In this document: positions 1 through 7,692 of the stretch, one piece after another
Layout: every line of letters begins with the position of its first letter
Position numbering within the stretch: position 1 is the first letter of the stretch
Assembly: GCA_015711755.1 (NCBI GenBank)
Contig: JACVIY010000005.1
Coordinates: forward strand, 1 to 47,445
Direction of reading: 5' to 3'
DNA length: 47,445 bases
Origin: Candidatus Geothermincola secundus
Lineage (GTDB): Bacteria; Actinomycetota; Geothermincolia; Geothermincolales; Geothermincolaceae
Notes under the pieces: model-generated
The model's database searches: none
What the model was told of the DNA's origin: nothing
The model's input: only the letters and a program-made list of their open reading frames with translations
Position numbers and translations under genes: made by a program

Positions 1-630
1 AAGAGCGGAGCAGGCCCGGCGAGAGAAGGCGCCGAGCACAGGTTCGACCGCTGGGCGCGCACCTATGAGAGGGGCATCCTCTGGAAGAGGTTCTTCCTGC
101 CCCTTTACGAACAGCTGCTCGAGGCGATGCCCGACGTGAGGGGGATGAGAGTGCTGGACGTCGGCTGCGGCACGGGAGCCCTGGCTCTGCGGCTGGCCGA
201 GCGGGGGGCCAGCGTCACCGGGATAGATGCCAGCGCGGGCATGATCGAGGTCGCCCGGGGTCGGGCGGAGAAACGCGAGGATCTGGAGTTCTTCCTGTCC
301 GGAGCGGAGGCCCTCCCTCTGGACGACTCCTACGCCGACCTGGCGGTATCCAGTATCGCCTTCCACCATTTCGAGGACCCGGAGGCGGCCTTGCGGGAGG
401 TCATGAGAGTCCTCAAACCAGGTTGCGGCTTCTACCTCTGCGACATGTGCGGCGAGGGGGTGCTGGGAAAGGCCTCCCTGCGATACGGGCGCATCGTGGG
501 TACCGATTACCGTTATTACTCTCGCCGGGAACTGTCGGAGATGATGAGCGCGGCGGGTTTTGCGGTGCGGGAGGTGGTCCTGCTGCGAAGGATACCGCCG
601 GTGATGCTGGCGGTGGGGTCGAAGGTTTGA
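1..630 (+). CDS. Class I SAM-dependent methyltransferase (5' partial)
   Basis: The reading frame is open from base 1, so the true start lies upstream of the window. The visible part begins with residues typical of the N-terminus of UbiE/COQ5-like methyltransferases (HRFDRWARTYERG), followed by a Rossmann-fold SAM site (VLDVGCGTGALALRLAERG). An acidic residue at the end of strand 2 (TGIDAS) and a post-II segment (AFHHFEDPEAALREVMRVLKPG) complete the family pattern. The methyl acceptor cannot be told from sequence. The downstream neighbour is convergent and about 180 bases away, with no clear gene between. The family is secure; the substrate is unknown. Confidence 0.85.
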   Translation, partial: KSGAGPAREGAEHRFDRWARTYERGILWKRFFLPLYEQLLEAMPDVRGMRVLDVGCGTGALALRLAERGASVTGIDASAGMIEVARGRAEKREDLEFFLSGAEALPLDDSYADLAVSSIAFHHFEDPEAALREVMRVLKPGCGFYLCDMCGEGVLGKASLRYGRIVGTDYRYYSRRELSEMMSAAGFAVREVVLLRRIPPVMLAVGSKV

Positions 631-808
631 GGGACAGCGCCAACCCTTCCGCCAAGACGGCCTAGAGGATGCGGAGCGAATTCCACGGCATCATGTAAGC
701 GCGGGCCGGCCCTCGTTTCGATTTCCGCGGCGGCCGCTCTTGCACAACCCCGGGGTCGAGCAGAAAGGTGAAGGTTTGGGCCAGGCCCCAATGTGAAGGC
801 CGGAAGGA

Positions 809-1438
809 TCAGACCCCCAACAGGAAAGGGTTGGTCTTCTTCTCCCATCCCACCACGGTCGGATCCATATGTCCCGGCAGCACCCGGGTGTCCGAGGGCA
901 GGGTGAAAACCTTCTCCTTGACCATGCGGGCCAGCGTCTTGAAGGAGCCACCCGGAAAATCGGTGCGGCCGACGGAGCCGCGGAAGAGCAGGTCCCCGGT
1001 GAAGATCAGCCCGTCGGTTAGGAAGCACACGCTCCCGGCGCTGTGGCCCGGGGTGTGCAATACCTCGAAACGCATACCCGCGAGTTCCAGCACTTGGCCG
1101 TCCTCCAGGGGAAGGAACTCGTCGGGCAGCTCCAGGGAGCTGAGGCCGAGCATGCGCAGGAGCATGGGCGGCAGGGCCCGCACCAGGGCCACGTCTTCGG
1201 GGTGCATGTAGCAGGGGGCTCCGGTGGCGTCGACCACGCCCTTCAACCCCAGCAGGTGGTCGGGATGCCCGTGGGTCAACAGCACCGCGGCCAGAGCGGC
1301 CCCGCTTTCCTCCAGCCGCTGCAGCAGCTCCTGCGGCTGCATGCCCGCGTCTACGAGCACCGCGCCTTCCCCCGAGTCGTTGATCACCAGGTAACTGTTG
1401 CTGCCGAAGGACCAGTCGGTAAGGGTTATTATCTCCAA
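809..1438 (-). CDS. MBL-fold metallo-hydrolase (glyoxalase II-like)
   Basis: A predicted 209-residue cytosolic hydrolase of the metallo-beta-lactamase superfamily. It carries the dinuclear metal motif LTHGHPDHLLG, a second metal ligand region HTPGHSAGSVCF, the bridging aspartate in LIFTGDLLF, and a C-terminal histidine in LPGHMDP. These are the usual ligands of hydroxyacylglutathione-hydrolase-like enzymes. I place the start at a TTG at 1436-1438, because AGGAGG lies just upstream and the homologous region begins there. The frame stays open upstream to 1525, but that extension does not look coding. The ribosome-binding site sits in a hairpin loop (separate entry). The substrate is unknown; a small thioester or lactone is plausible. 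Confidence 0.85.
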   Translation of the reverse strand: MEIITLTDWSFGSNSYLVINDSGEGAVLVDAGMQPQELLQRLEESGAALAAVLLTHGHPDHLLGLKGVVDATGAPCYMHPEDVALVRALPPMLLRMLGLSSLELPDEFLPLEDGQVLELAGMRFEVLHTPGHSAGSVCFLTDGLIFTGDLLFRGSVGRTDFPGGSFKTLARMVKEKVFTLPSDTRVLPGHMDPTVVGWEKKTNPFLLGV

Positions 1439-1459
1439 TTTTCTACCTCCTGTAGAAAA
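1439..1459 (-). promoter_or_regulatory. Hairpin presenting the Shine-Dalgarno site of the MBL gene
   Basis: On the minus strand, arms TTTTCTAC and GTAGAAAA form a perfect 8-bp stem whose 5-base loop is AGGAG, the core of the ribosome-binding site. The TTG start codon follows the stem directly. A -10-like TATACT (plus-strand 1484-1489) lies 24 bases upstream of the hairpin, so the hairpin would be near the 5' end of the transcript. A role in translation control is inference. Confidence 0.5.
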
Positions 1460-1683
1460 ATGTCCTTGTCCGCACGTCAGGTAAGTATAGCGCAAGGCCC
1501 TCTTACCGACCAGTTCCGCGGTCATGGCGGGAACCTCCCCCTTGAACGCACCGCGGTTTACCCATCCTGCTCCCGCGACCTCGGTTCCGTTCGAAAAGAG
1601 GGCGCTTTCCCCGCCGCCCCGGCCGTTATATCCTATGAGGGCGGAGAACGCCGGGCGCTCGGCCGGTAGGCGAGGGGGATGAC

Positions 1684-1998
1684 GTGGACGAGGGAAAAGC
1701 GGAAGGCGGACGGGGACAAGAGAGAGGGAGGCAAGCCGGCTCTTCGGGTGAGGCTGCCGGGGAAGCTCGGGAGGCGCTGGAGGAAGTCCGGGCCACCCTC
1801 AACCACGACTTGAGGACCCCCCTGACCGTGATCATCAGCTATGCTCAGACCCTGGCCCAGGGCAAGGCGGGGGAACTGAACCCCGTACAGCGGGAGATGC
1901 TCGAGGTGATGGTGAGCGAGGGTTACCGCATGGACGGCCTCATACGCGAGACGGTCGCGCTGCTGCGCAAGGCGATGGGGGAGGGAGGGGGCGGATAA
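1684..1998 (+). CDS. HisKA-domain protein lacking a kinase ATPase domain
   Basis: A 104-residue protein starting at GTG after a weak GAGGGGG ribosome-binding site. The first 30 residues are Gly/Glu/Arg-rich and look disordered. Residues 31-98 match the histidine-kinase dimerisation and phosphoacceptor domain, with the H-box NHDLRTPLTVIISYAQTL and phosphoacceptor candidate His41. A second helix (QREMLEVMVSEGYRMDGLI) follows. The protein ends immediately after this helical hairpin, and no HATPase domain follows in any nearby frame. It could be a phosphotransfer or dimerisation partner of another kinase, or a remnant. No neighbouring response regulator is present. Confidence 0.65.
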   Translation: MDEGKAEGGRGQERGRQAGSSGEAAGEAREALEEVRATLNHDLRTPLTVIISYAQTLAQGKAGELNPVQREMLEVMVSEGYRMDGLIRETVALLRKAMGEGGGG

Positions 1999-2024
1999 GA
2001 GCGGACTTCTCCCTGCCGCCGGGC

Positions 2025-2831
2025 TCAGACCGTTCCCCGTCGCTCCATGCGGGTTGCTCCCTGAGGACAGGCGGCGGCGCAGAGGCCGCATCCGTAACAG
2101 TCGTACACGAAAGAACTTCCCCCCAATATGCGGCGTTCCCCGAAGGGGCAGACCGCCTCGCACTCTCCGCAGGCCGCGCAAGCCTCCTCGTCCACCCGGG
2201 CGATCCAGTCCCCCCGCATCAGGCGGAAGCGACGCTGGCCGAAGGTTCGGTTGGCGATGTAGGGGACGCAGCCGTCCTTGCAGCAGTTGCAGATGACGTA
2301 TTCGTTCACCGCGCCTCCCAGCATGCAGTGCATGAAAACCATATGGAACATGCCCAAATCGGCGCAACCCTCCACAATGGCCAGGGCCTCCTGCCGGGAG
2401 ATGACCCTGTACTGCCGGGGGAAGGCCTTGAGCCAGACACCGGCCCCGGTGCGCATGACGATGTCGGTCTCCAGGGGGTGGCCGCAGGCGCGGTGGCCGA
2501 TGCGGCAGCGGCAGGGGCCGACGGCGACATCGCCCTGAAGGCTCTTTACGTATTCGGTAAGGGCGTCGAGGGGCATCGGCTTGCCGGTGTCCCCCCAACG
2601 GCTTAACGGGTAAGCCACCGTTATGCCCAGAAGCGAGCGCAGCGGTTCAAAACGGGTCAGGAAACGCAACCTGCCCGCGCAGCCCTCGTAGGTCAGGCGC
2701 AGCAAAGGGACCTCCACCCATCTGGCGAAAACCCTCATGAGCAGTATCCGCAGGGGGGAGTTTTCCCCGGATATGAGGTGGGCGAGGAGCAGAGAGGGGA
2801 CCAGCAGGGTCGCCCCGACGAACGACTTCAT
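2025..2831 (-). CDS. Membrane-anchored 4Fe-4S ferredoxin-type protein
   Basis: A 268-residue protein with a hydrophobic N-terminus (residues 5-19), probably a signal anchor. A Cys-rich middle section follows, with a CRCR motif and a CNCC..C group. The C-terminal third holds two ferredoxin-type 4Fe-4S motifs (CAACGECEAVCP and CYGCGLCAAACP). The start ATG has GGAGAGGCGAG just upstream. The middle CRCR region resembles ferredoxin-like proteins of anaerobes with no assigned function. It lies 73 bases upstream of the co-directional flavin reductase, so it may supply electrons to it; that is inference from position only. Confidence 0.7.
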   Translation of the reverse strand: MKSFVGATLLVPSLLLAHLISGENSPLRILLMRVFARWVEVPLLRLTYEGCAGRLRFLTRFEPLRSLLGITVAYPLSRWGDTGKPMPLDALTEYVKSLQGDVAVGPCRCRIGHRACGHPLETDIVMRTGAGVWLKAFPRQYRVISRQEALAIVEGCADLGMFHMVFMHCMLGGAVNEYVICNCCKDGCVPYIANRTFGQRRFRLMRGDWIARVDEEACAACGECEAVCPFGERRILGGSSFVYDCYGCGLCAAACPQGATRMERRGTV

Positions 2832-2904
2832 GCTCTCGCCTCTCCTGCACGTATGGGATAAAGCGGAAGAAAGGGCCGGACCCCTTGTGCCCTAACCCTC
2901 ATCA

Positions 2905-4914
2905 TCATATCCTCAGCCCTGTTTCCAGGCCTTCCTGTATGGCCTCGAAGGCCTTGCGGGGCTGGCGGGCGTCCCCGATGAGGTGCACCTCCACACCCGC
3001 GTCCTTCAGATCCTCATAGAGTCCGTTCACCGAGCAGGTCCCTGCGGCGATGATCACCGTGTCCGCGGGGATCTTCTCCTCGCACCCTTCGACCTCCACC
3101 ACCACCCCGTCCGGCTCGATGCGACGGGCGGGGGCGTTGCTGACGAGCCTGACTCCCAGGCCGCGCAGGTCCTGCAGGAGCACCCACCGCGTGGACATGC
3201 CCACGTCCCGGCAGACCTTGGGGAGCATCTCCACCACGGTGACTTCTTTAACGCCCCTGGTGCTGAGTTCGCGCAGGGTCTCCGGATCCTCTCCCCCATT
3301 GACCAGGAGGAACTGCAGGGTGTCGCCGGAGATGGTCCCCATGCCCGCAACGTAGATGGCCGTCTCCGCCCCCACGGCGCCCCCGCCGATTATCACCACC
3401 CGATGCCCCGCGGGGTCCGCCTTTCCTTCCAGGACATCCCATGCCTGCAGGACATGGGGCTGATCGATCCCCGGGATGGGGGGGATGACCGGGCGGCCGC
3501 CACTGGCCACCACCACCGCCTCGAAGCCCTCCTCGATCAACTTGGCGGCCGTGGCCTCCTCCTCCAGGCGGACTTCCACTCCCTCCCATTCCAGATGGGA
3601 TTGGAGGTCCTCCACCGCTGTCCAGAACTCCTCCCTGCCCGGGGGCACCGCCGCCAGGTTCAGCTGGCCGCCGAGAACAGGCTCTTTCTCGAAAAGGGTC
3701 ACGCGGTGTCCGCGCCCCGCCGCGGTGGCCGCCGCCTTCATCCCCGCGGGCCCGCCGCCCACCACCGCTATCCTGCGGCTGATCGGGGCCGCGGAAAGGG
3801 GCAGCTCCAGCTCCCTCCCCGCTCGGGGGTTGATGGTGCAGGTGACCGGCTTGAGGTAGAGGACGTGGTCGAAGCAGCCCTGGTTGCAGCCGATGCAGTG
3901 GTCGATCTGCTCGAAGTGGCCGGAAGCGGCCTTCTCCGGAAGATAGGGGTCGGCGATTAGGCCGCGGGCCATGCCCACCAGGTCGGCCATGCCCATACGC
4001 AGAATCTCGTCGCCCACGAAGGGGTCGTTGATGCGGTTGCAGGCCACCACCGGCAGGCCCACCGATCTCTTCACCCCGGCCGCCAGCCAGGCCAGGCCGC
4101 CCCGCGGAAGGGACATGGGCAGCTGGGGAACCCGCGTCTCGTGCCATCCCCCGGTGACGTTGACCATGTCCACCCCGTGCTTCTCCAGCTCCGCCGCGAA
4201 GAGGGCGGCCTCGCGGTTGGTGTTGCCCCCCTCCATGAAATCGTGGCCGGCTATCCGGAAAGACACCAGGAAGTCGGAACCCACCGCCTCCCGCACCGCG
4301 TCGGCCACTTCCAGGCCGAAGCGCATGCGGTTATCCCAGGAACCGCCGTATTCGTCGCTGCGCTTGTTGGTCAGCGGGGAGAGGAACTGGGTTATGAGAT
4401 AGCCGGCGGCCGCCAGCACCTCGACGCCGTCGTATCCTGCCCTCTTGACCCTGACCGCCGCAGCGGCGTAATCGCTCACCGTCTGCTTTATCTCCTCCCG
4501 GGAGATCTCCCGGGGCGTCTCCCGGGTGAAGCGCGAGGGCACAGCGGAGGGGGCCACCGCCTGCTTCCCTCCGATGCTGATGGAATGGGCGTAACGGCCG
4601 GCGTGATAGAGCTGGCATACAGCTGCCGCACCGTGGCGCCGGATGGCGTCGGCCAGCATGGAGTGGCCTTCCACCGTGTCGTCCCCGCGGATGTCGATCA
4701 GCCAGTAGGGTCCGGCCAGGTCGTTGATGATGCAGCCGCCAACGATGATCATTCCCGCGCCGCCACGCGCCCTCTCCTCGTAAAAGGCGATCAGCCGGTC
4801 GGATACGCGGCCGTCCGGGGTGAAGTTGAGATGCATGGCGGTCATGACGATACGGTTGCGCAACCGCCTCCCTTTTACCTCTATGGGGCTGAGCAGAAGC
4901 TTCAGTTCTTCCAT
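2905..4914 (-). CDS. NADH:flavin oxidoreductase / 2,4-dienoyl-CoA reductase family
   Basis: A 669-residue enzyme of the old-yellow-enzyme/FadH/BaiCD family. Residues 1-340 form the FMN-binding TIM barrel (LSPIEVKGRRLRNRIV; CQLYHAGRYAH; SPLTNKRSDEYGGS). A linker carries the 4Fe-4S ligands (CIGCNQGC, then a Cys at TCTINP). The C-terminal half is an FAD/NAD(P) disulfide-reductase-like module with two dinucleotide sites (AVVGGGPAGMKAA and VVIIGGGAVGAETA). Length and order match 2,4-dienoyl-CoA reductases (about 670 residues). I chose the ATG at 4914 because AGGAGG lies four bases upstream; a more distal ATG at 4932 lacks one. It likely reduces an enoyl or dienoyl substrate. The gene is divergent from a CoA-transferase. 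Confidence 0.9.
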   Translation of the reverse strand: MEELKLLLSPIEVKGRRLRNRIVMTAMHLNFTPDGRVSDRLIAFYEERARGGAGMIIVGGCIINDLAGPYWLIDIRGDDTVEGHSMLADAIRRHGAAAVCQLYHAGRYAHSISIGGKQAVAPSAVPSRFTRETPREISREEIKQTVSDYAAAAVRVKRAGYDGVEVLAAAGYLITQFLSPLTNKRSDEYGGSWDNRMRFGLEVADAVREAVGSDFLVSFRIAGHDFMEGGNTNREAALFAAELEKHGVDMVNVTGGWHETRVPQLPMSLPRGGLAWLAAGVKRSVGLPVVACNRINDPFVGDEILRMGMADLVGMARGLIADPYLPEKAASGHFEQIDHCIGCNQGCFDHVLYLKPVTCTINPRAGRELELPLSAAPISRRIAVVGGGPAGMKAAATAAGRGHRVTLFEKEPVLGGQLNLAAVPPGREEFWTAVEDLQSHLEWEGVEVRLEEEATAAKLIEEGFEAVVVASGGRPVIPPIPGIDQPHVLQAWDVLEGKADPAGHRVVIIGGGAVGAETAIYVAGMGTISGDTLQFLLVNGGEDPETLRELSTRGVKEVTVVEMLPKVCRDVGMSTRWVLLQDLRGLGVRLVSNAPARRIEPDGVVVEVEGCEEKIPADTVIIAAGTCSVNGLYEDLKDAGVEVHLIGDARQPRKAFEAIQEGLETGLRI

Positions 4915-4972
4915 GAAACCTCCTATCGACACTTCCGTCGGTATCCGCCCCGGGCGGATGCCGGCTCCGGGG

Positions 4973-4995
4973 CGCGTTGATATATTATAAACGCG
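4973..4995. promoter_or_regulatory. Palindrome in divergent promoter region
   Basis: Perfect 6-base arms CGCGTT and AACGCG flank an 11-base A+T-only core except for its first G (gatatattata). The core contains a -10-like TATAAT on the minus strand (4984-4989) and TATAAA on the plus strand. It lies between the divergent reductase and CoA-transferase genes. It looks like an operator overlapping a promoter, but I see no good -35 hexamer in either direction. Confidence 0.45.
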
Positions 4996-5054
4996 TAAAC
5001 GGGTACTCCTCTGTGCCGTTCATGACGGCGATGGCCGTACAAGGAGGCGTAAGC

Positions 5055-6854
5055 ATGGGATCTGCCGGGTTTTTCGGCGAATACGGGGAGAGGGTGGAGG
5101 AGCTGCTGCGCCTGGCCGAGTCGCCCGCCTCGCAAGACAAAGTAATGGGCCTGAGGGAGGCGGTTGAGCTCCTCATCCAGCCGGGCATGCACCTGCACGT
5201 GGCCCAGCCCTACATGAGGCCCTCCGCCGCCATATACCAGATCTGCCGGCGCTTCTGGGGCGGTTCCCCCGACCTCACCATAAGCTCGCTGGGCTTCATC
5301 GCCAACATGGTCCTGTTGGTGCACGGGGGCCTGGCGAAAAAGATCATCACCTCCTTTTGCGGGGATCATTACCCTTTCCCCGGCCCCAACCGCGTCTATC
5401 AGGAGGCATGGCGGGAGGGGCGGCTGGAGATCGAGAACTGGACGGTGCTCACCCTGCCGCAGCGCCTTCTGGCGGGGGCCATGGGGGTGGAATGGATGCC
5501 CACCCATTCCCTGCTGGGAAGTTCCATGGTCGAGGAGAATCGGGAGGATGTCTGGGTCACCGCGGGGCCGGGAGGAGAGCCGCTGTGCCTGATCAGAGCG
5601 CTGCGCCCCGACCTGACCGTCCTGCATGCCTGGGCGGCCGACCCTGCGGGGAACGTGCTCATGCTGCCGCCGTACGCGGAAGGCGTGTACGCGGCGTATG
5701 CGGCGCGCGAGGGCTGCCTGGTCACCGTGGAGAGAGTGGTGGACACCGCCTTTCTGCGGCGCCATTCCCACCTGGTGAAGATCCCGGGCTATCTGGTGAG
5801 AGCGGTTTGCCCGGTGCCCATGGGGGTGCATCCTTCGGGGGCTTCCAACCAAGGCATGCCGGAACTGGAGGCATACGCGGAGGACGAGGCGTTCCTGTTG
5901 GAGCTGCGCGAAGCCTGCCGCAGCGAAGAGGGGATGCGGCGCTGGGAGGAGGAATGGCTTACGGGCTGCCCTGACCATGAATCCTACCTGAGGAAGCTGG
6001 GGCACGAGCGGGTCTGGCTCCTCAAGGGGCGGGCCGCCCCCGACGCCTGGCGCAGCGAACTGGCTGACCGCGTCCCGGCCATGCGCACCGAGGGGGAGGC
6101 CAATCCGGCCGAGCTGATGATCACCGCGGCTGCCCGCCTCATCCGCGAGAAGGTTCGGGAGCGCGGATACGCGACCCTGCTGGCAGGCATCGGGACCTCC
6201 AACCTGGCCGCCTGGAAGGCCGCCTACGACCTTCGGAGGGAGGGGGTCGCGGCGGAGCTCATCGCCGAGGTCGGTTTCTACGGATACGCGCCCCTTCCCG
6301 GCGACCCCTTCATCTTCGGGTTCCGCAACATCCCCACCAACACCATGCTCTGCGAGGTGCTCACCGTGCTGGGGGGGATGGTGGGGTCGCGGAGCAGCCG
6401 CTGCATCGGCGCTCTGGGCGCGGGGCAGGTGGACCGGCTGGGGAACGTCAATTCCACTTGCATACCCTCCCTGGGCCTCTGGCTGGTGGGCTCGGGAGGG
6501 GCTTGCGACGTGGTCACCGGCGCAAGGGAGACTGTGGTGACCATCCCTCTGAACAAACTGAGATGCGTGGAAAAGGTCGATTACGTCACCGCCCCGGGGC
6601 AGCGGGTGAGCGCGGTGGTGACCGATCGGTGCATATTCGAGAAGGTGCCGGGAAGGGAGGGCCTGGTCCTCACCGCTTACTACTCGGCCTGCGGTTACCG
6701 AGACGGCCGCGAGGCGGTCGGGGACATCGCCTCGCGCTGCGGTTGGGAGTTGGAGGCGGCCGGGGATCTGCGTGCGGTGGAGCCGCCCGCGCGGGAGGAG
6801 CTCATGGACATACGCCTATTCGACCCCCGCGGCTACTTCCTGTCACAGGAATAG
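5055..6854 (+). CDS. Fused alpha-beta family I CoA-transferase
   Basis: A 599-residue protein combining both halves of a heterodimeric CoA-transferase of the glutaconate-CoA-transferase/IpdAB kind. The N-terminal ~300 residues resemble the alpha subunit (GMHLHVAQ; LGFIANMVLLVHGGLAKKI; GASNQGMPE). The part after about residue 340 resembles the beta subunit (LLAGIGTSNLAAWKAA; a candidate catalytic Glu in AELIAEVGFYGY; GALGAGQVDRLGNVNST). The start is ATG 5055 with AGGAGG eight bases upstream. It would move CoA between carboxylic acids, presumably in fatty-acid, sterol or aromatic breakdown together with the divergent enoyl-reductase. The specific acid is unknown. Confidence 0.8.
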   Translation: MGSAGFFGEYGERVEELLRLAESPASQDKVMGLREAVELLIQPGMHLHVAQPYMRPSAAIYQICRRFWGGSPDLTISSLGFIANMVLLVHGGLAKKIITSFCGDHYPFPGPNRVYQEAWREGRLEIENWTVLTLPQRLLAGAMGVEWMPTHSLLGSSMVEENREDVWVTAGPGGEPLCLIRALRPDLTVLHAWAADPAGNVLMLPPYAEGVYAAYAAREGCLVTVERVVDTAFLRRHSHLVKIPGYLVRAVCPVPMGVHPSGASNQGMPELEAYAEDEAFLLELREACRSEEGMRRWEEEWLTGCPDHESYLRKLGHERVWLLKGRAAPDAWRSELADRVPAMRTEGEANPAELMITAAARLIREKVRERGYATLLAGIGTSNLAAWKAAYDLRREGVAAELIAEVGFYGYAPLPGDPFIFGFRNIPTNTMLCEVLTVLGGMVGSRSSRCIGALGAGQVDRLGNVNSTCIPSLGLWLVGSGGACDVVTGARETVVTIPLNKLRCVEKVDYVTAPGQRVSAVVTDRCIFEKVPGREGLVLTAYYSACGYRDGREAVGDIASRCGWELEAAGDLRAVEPPAREELMDIRLFDPRGYFLSQE

Positions 6855-6958
6855 GAACCTCCATTCGATCGGGGCGGGTACCGGACCTTCCTGATCCGGG
6901 GCTGCGCCGGTAGGTAACCATGGTCGAACGGCGGTCTTCATCCTTTCCCAGCGGACGG

Positions 6959-7288
6959 TCAGGCCAGGAGGATGCTCTCGCCGAGCATGGAGTCCCAGCG
7001 CGAGCCGCCGCGCTTTTCGTTCAGCTCCTCGCGGGTCAGGGGGACGAGGTCCACTCCGATGGGCAGGTCGAAGAAGGCCAGGTAGCGCCGGATCCTGTTC
7101 GATGGGTCGAGTCGGCTCTCCCTCAACACCAGAAGGATGTCGGCATCGCTGGTGCCGGTATGGTCCCCGCGGGCCAAAGAGCCCATCAGCAGCACCTCTT
7201 CCACTTCCGGGCAGGCCGATTTGAGCCGATTCGCCGCTGTGGCCAGGCTCCGCAGCGCCTGATCACGGTCGAGCCATATGGCTTTCAC
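6959..7288 (-). CDS. MNT-type minimal nucleotidyltransferase (HEPN partner)
   Basis: A 109-residue protein with the DNA polymerase beta-like nucleotidyltransferase signature GSLARGDHTGTSDADILLV: Gly-Ser, then the Asp-x-Asp metal pair. A third acidic residue candidate is in LPIGVDLVPL. The start is taken as GTG 7288, which overlaps the end of the upstream HEPN gene by 26 bases and begins just before the conserved fold. Known MNT antitoxins of this kind neutralise HEPN partners, in studied cases by adenylylation. A toxin-antitoxin role here is inferred from the pairing. Confidence 0.75.
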   Translation of the reverse strand: MKAIWLDRDQALRSLATAANRLKSACPEVEEVLLMGSLARGDHTGTSDADILLVLRESRLDPSNRIRRYLAFFDLPIGVDLVPLTREELNEKRGGSRWDSMLGESILLA

Positions 7289-7655
7289 AGAACCGGATGA
7301 TCTTATCCGCCGCATCCAGGGCCTCCCCCGCCATCTTCTGGTTGTAGTAGTCCGCGGGTTTCCCGGAATAGAAACCGTTGGGGTAACGAGACGGTATGTA
7401 ATAGGAATCGAGCAGCTGCGCATAGGAGATGATGTCCTCGGGCAGGTCAACATCGCCCGCGAGGGAGCGCAGGATGGCGCTGACCGCATGCCCCCACACA
7501 TCGATACCCAGGCTCAACCCCAGCGCTTTCGCCGCTTTCTCCGCTGCCTGCTGGGCCGTGAAACAGGCCCATTCATGGTAACCGTGCTCCCTGTCCAAAG
7601 AGGCTTTGGTCAAGTCGCGGCGGGCCTGTTCCAGCCCGTCGGAAGACCTGTTCAT
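7263..7655 (-). CDS. HEPN-domain protein (MNT partner)
   Basis: A 130-residue all-helical protein of the HEPN family, with the typical CFTAQQAAEKAAKALGLSLG helix, a conserved His in WGHAVSAILRSL, and the SRYPNGFY segment common in MNT-associated HEPN proteins. An Arg-x4-His string occurs near residue 22 (REHGYH), but it is not at the usual position of the RNase motif. Nuclease activity is therefore uncertain. It sits 37 bases downstream of the GH57 gene on the same strand and overlaps the MNT gene. The pair could be a toxin-antitoxin module or a stand-alone regulatory pair. Confidence 0.75.
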   Translation of the reverse strand: MNRSSDGLEQARRDLTKASLDREHGYHEWACFTAQQAAEKAAKALGLSLGIDVWGHAVSAILRSLAGDVDLPEDIISYAQLLDSYYIPSRYPNGFYSGKPADYYNQKMAGEALDAADKIIRFCESHMARP

Positions 7656-7692
7656 CCGCCTCTCCCCTCACCTCGATAATATGCGACCGCCG

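Noticed and set aside
6855-6958. Nested inverted repeats (CCGGA/TCCGG within TACCGG/CCGGTA) between convergent genes
   Set aside because: Arms are only 5-6 bp with long loops and no T-tract; could be chance in GC-rich DNA.
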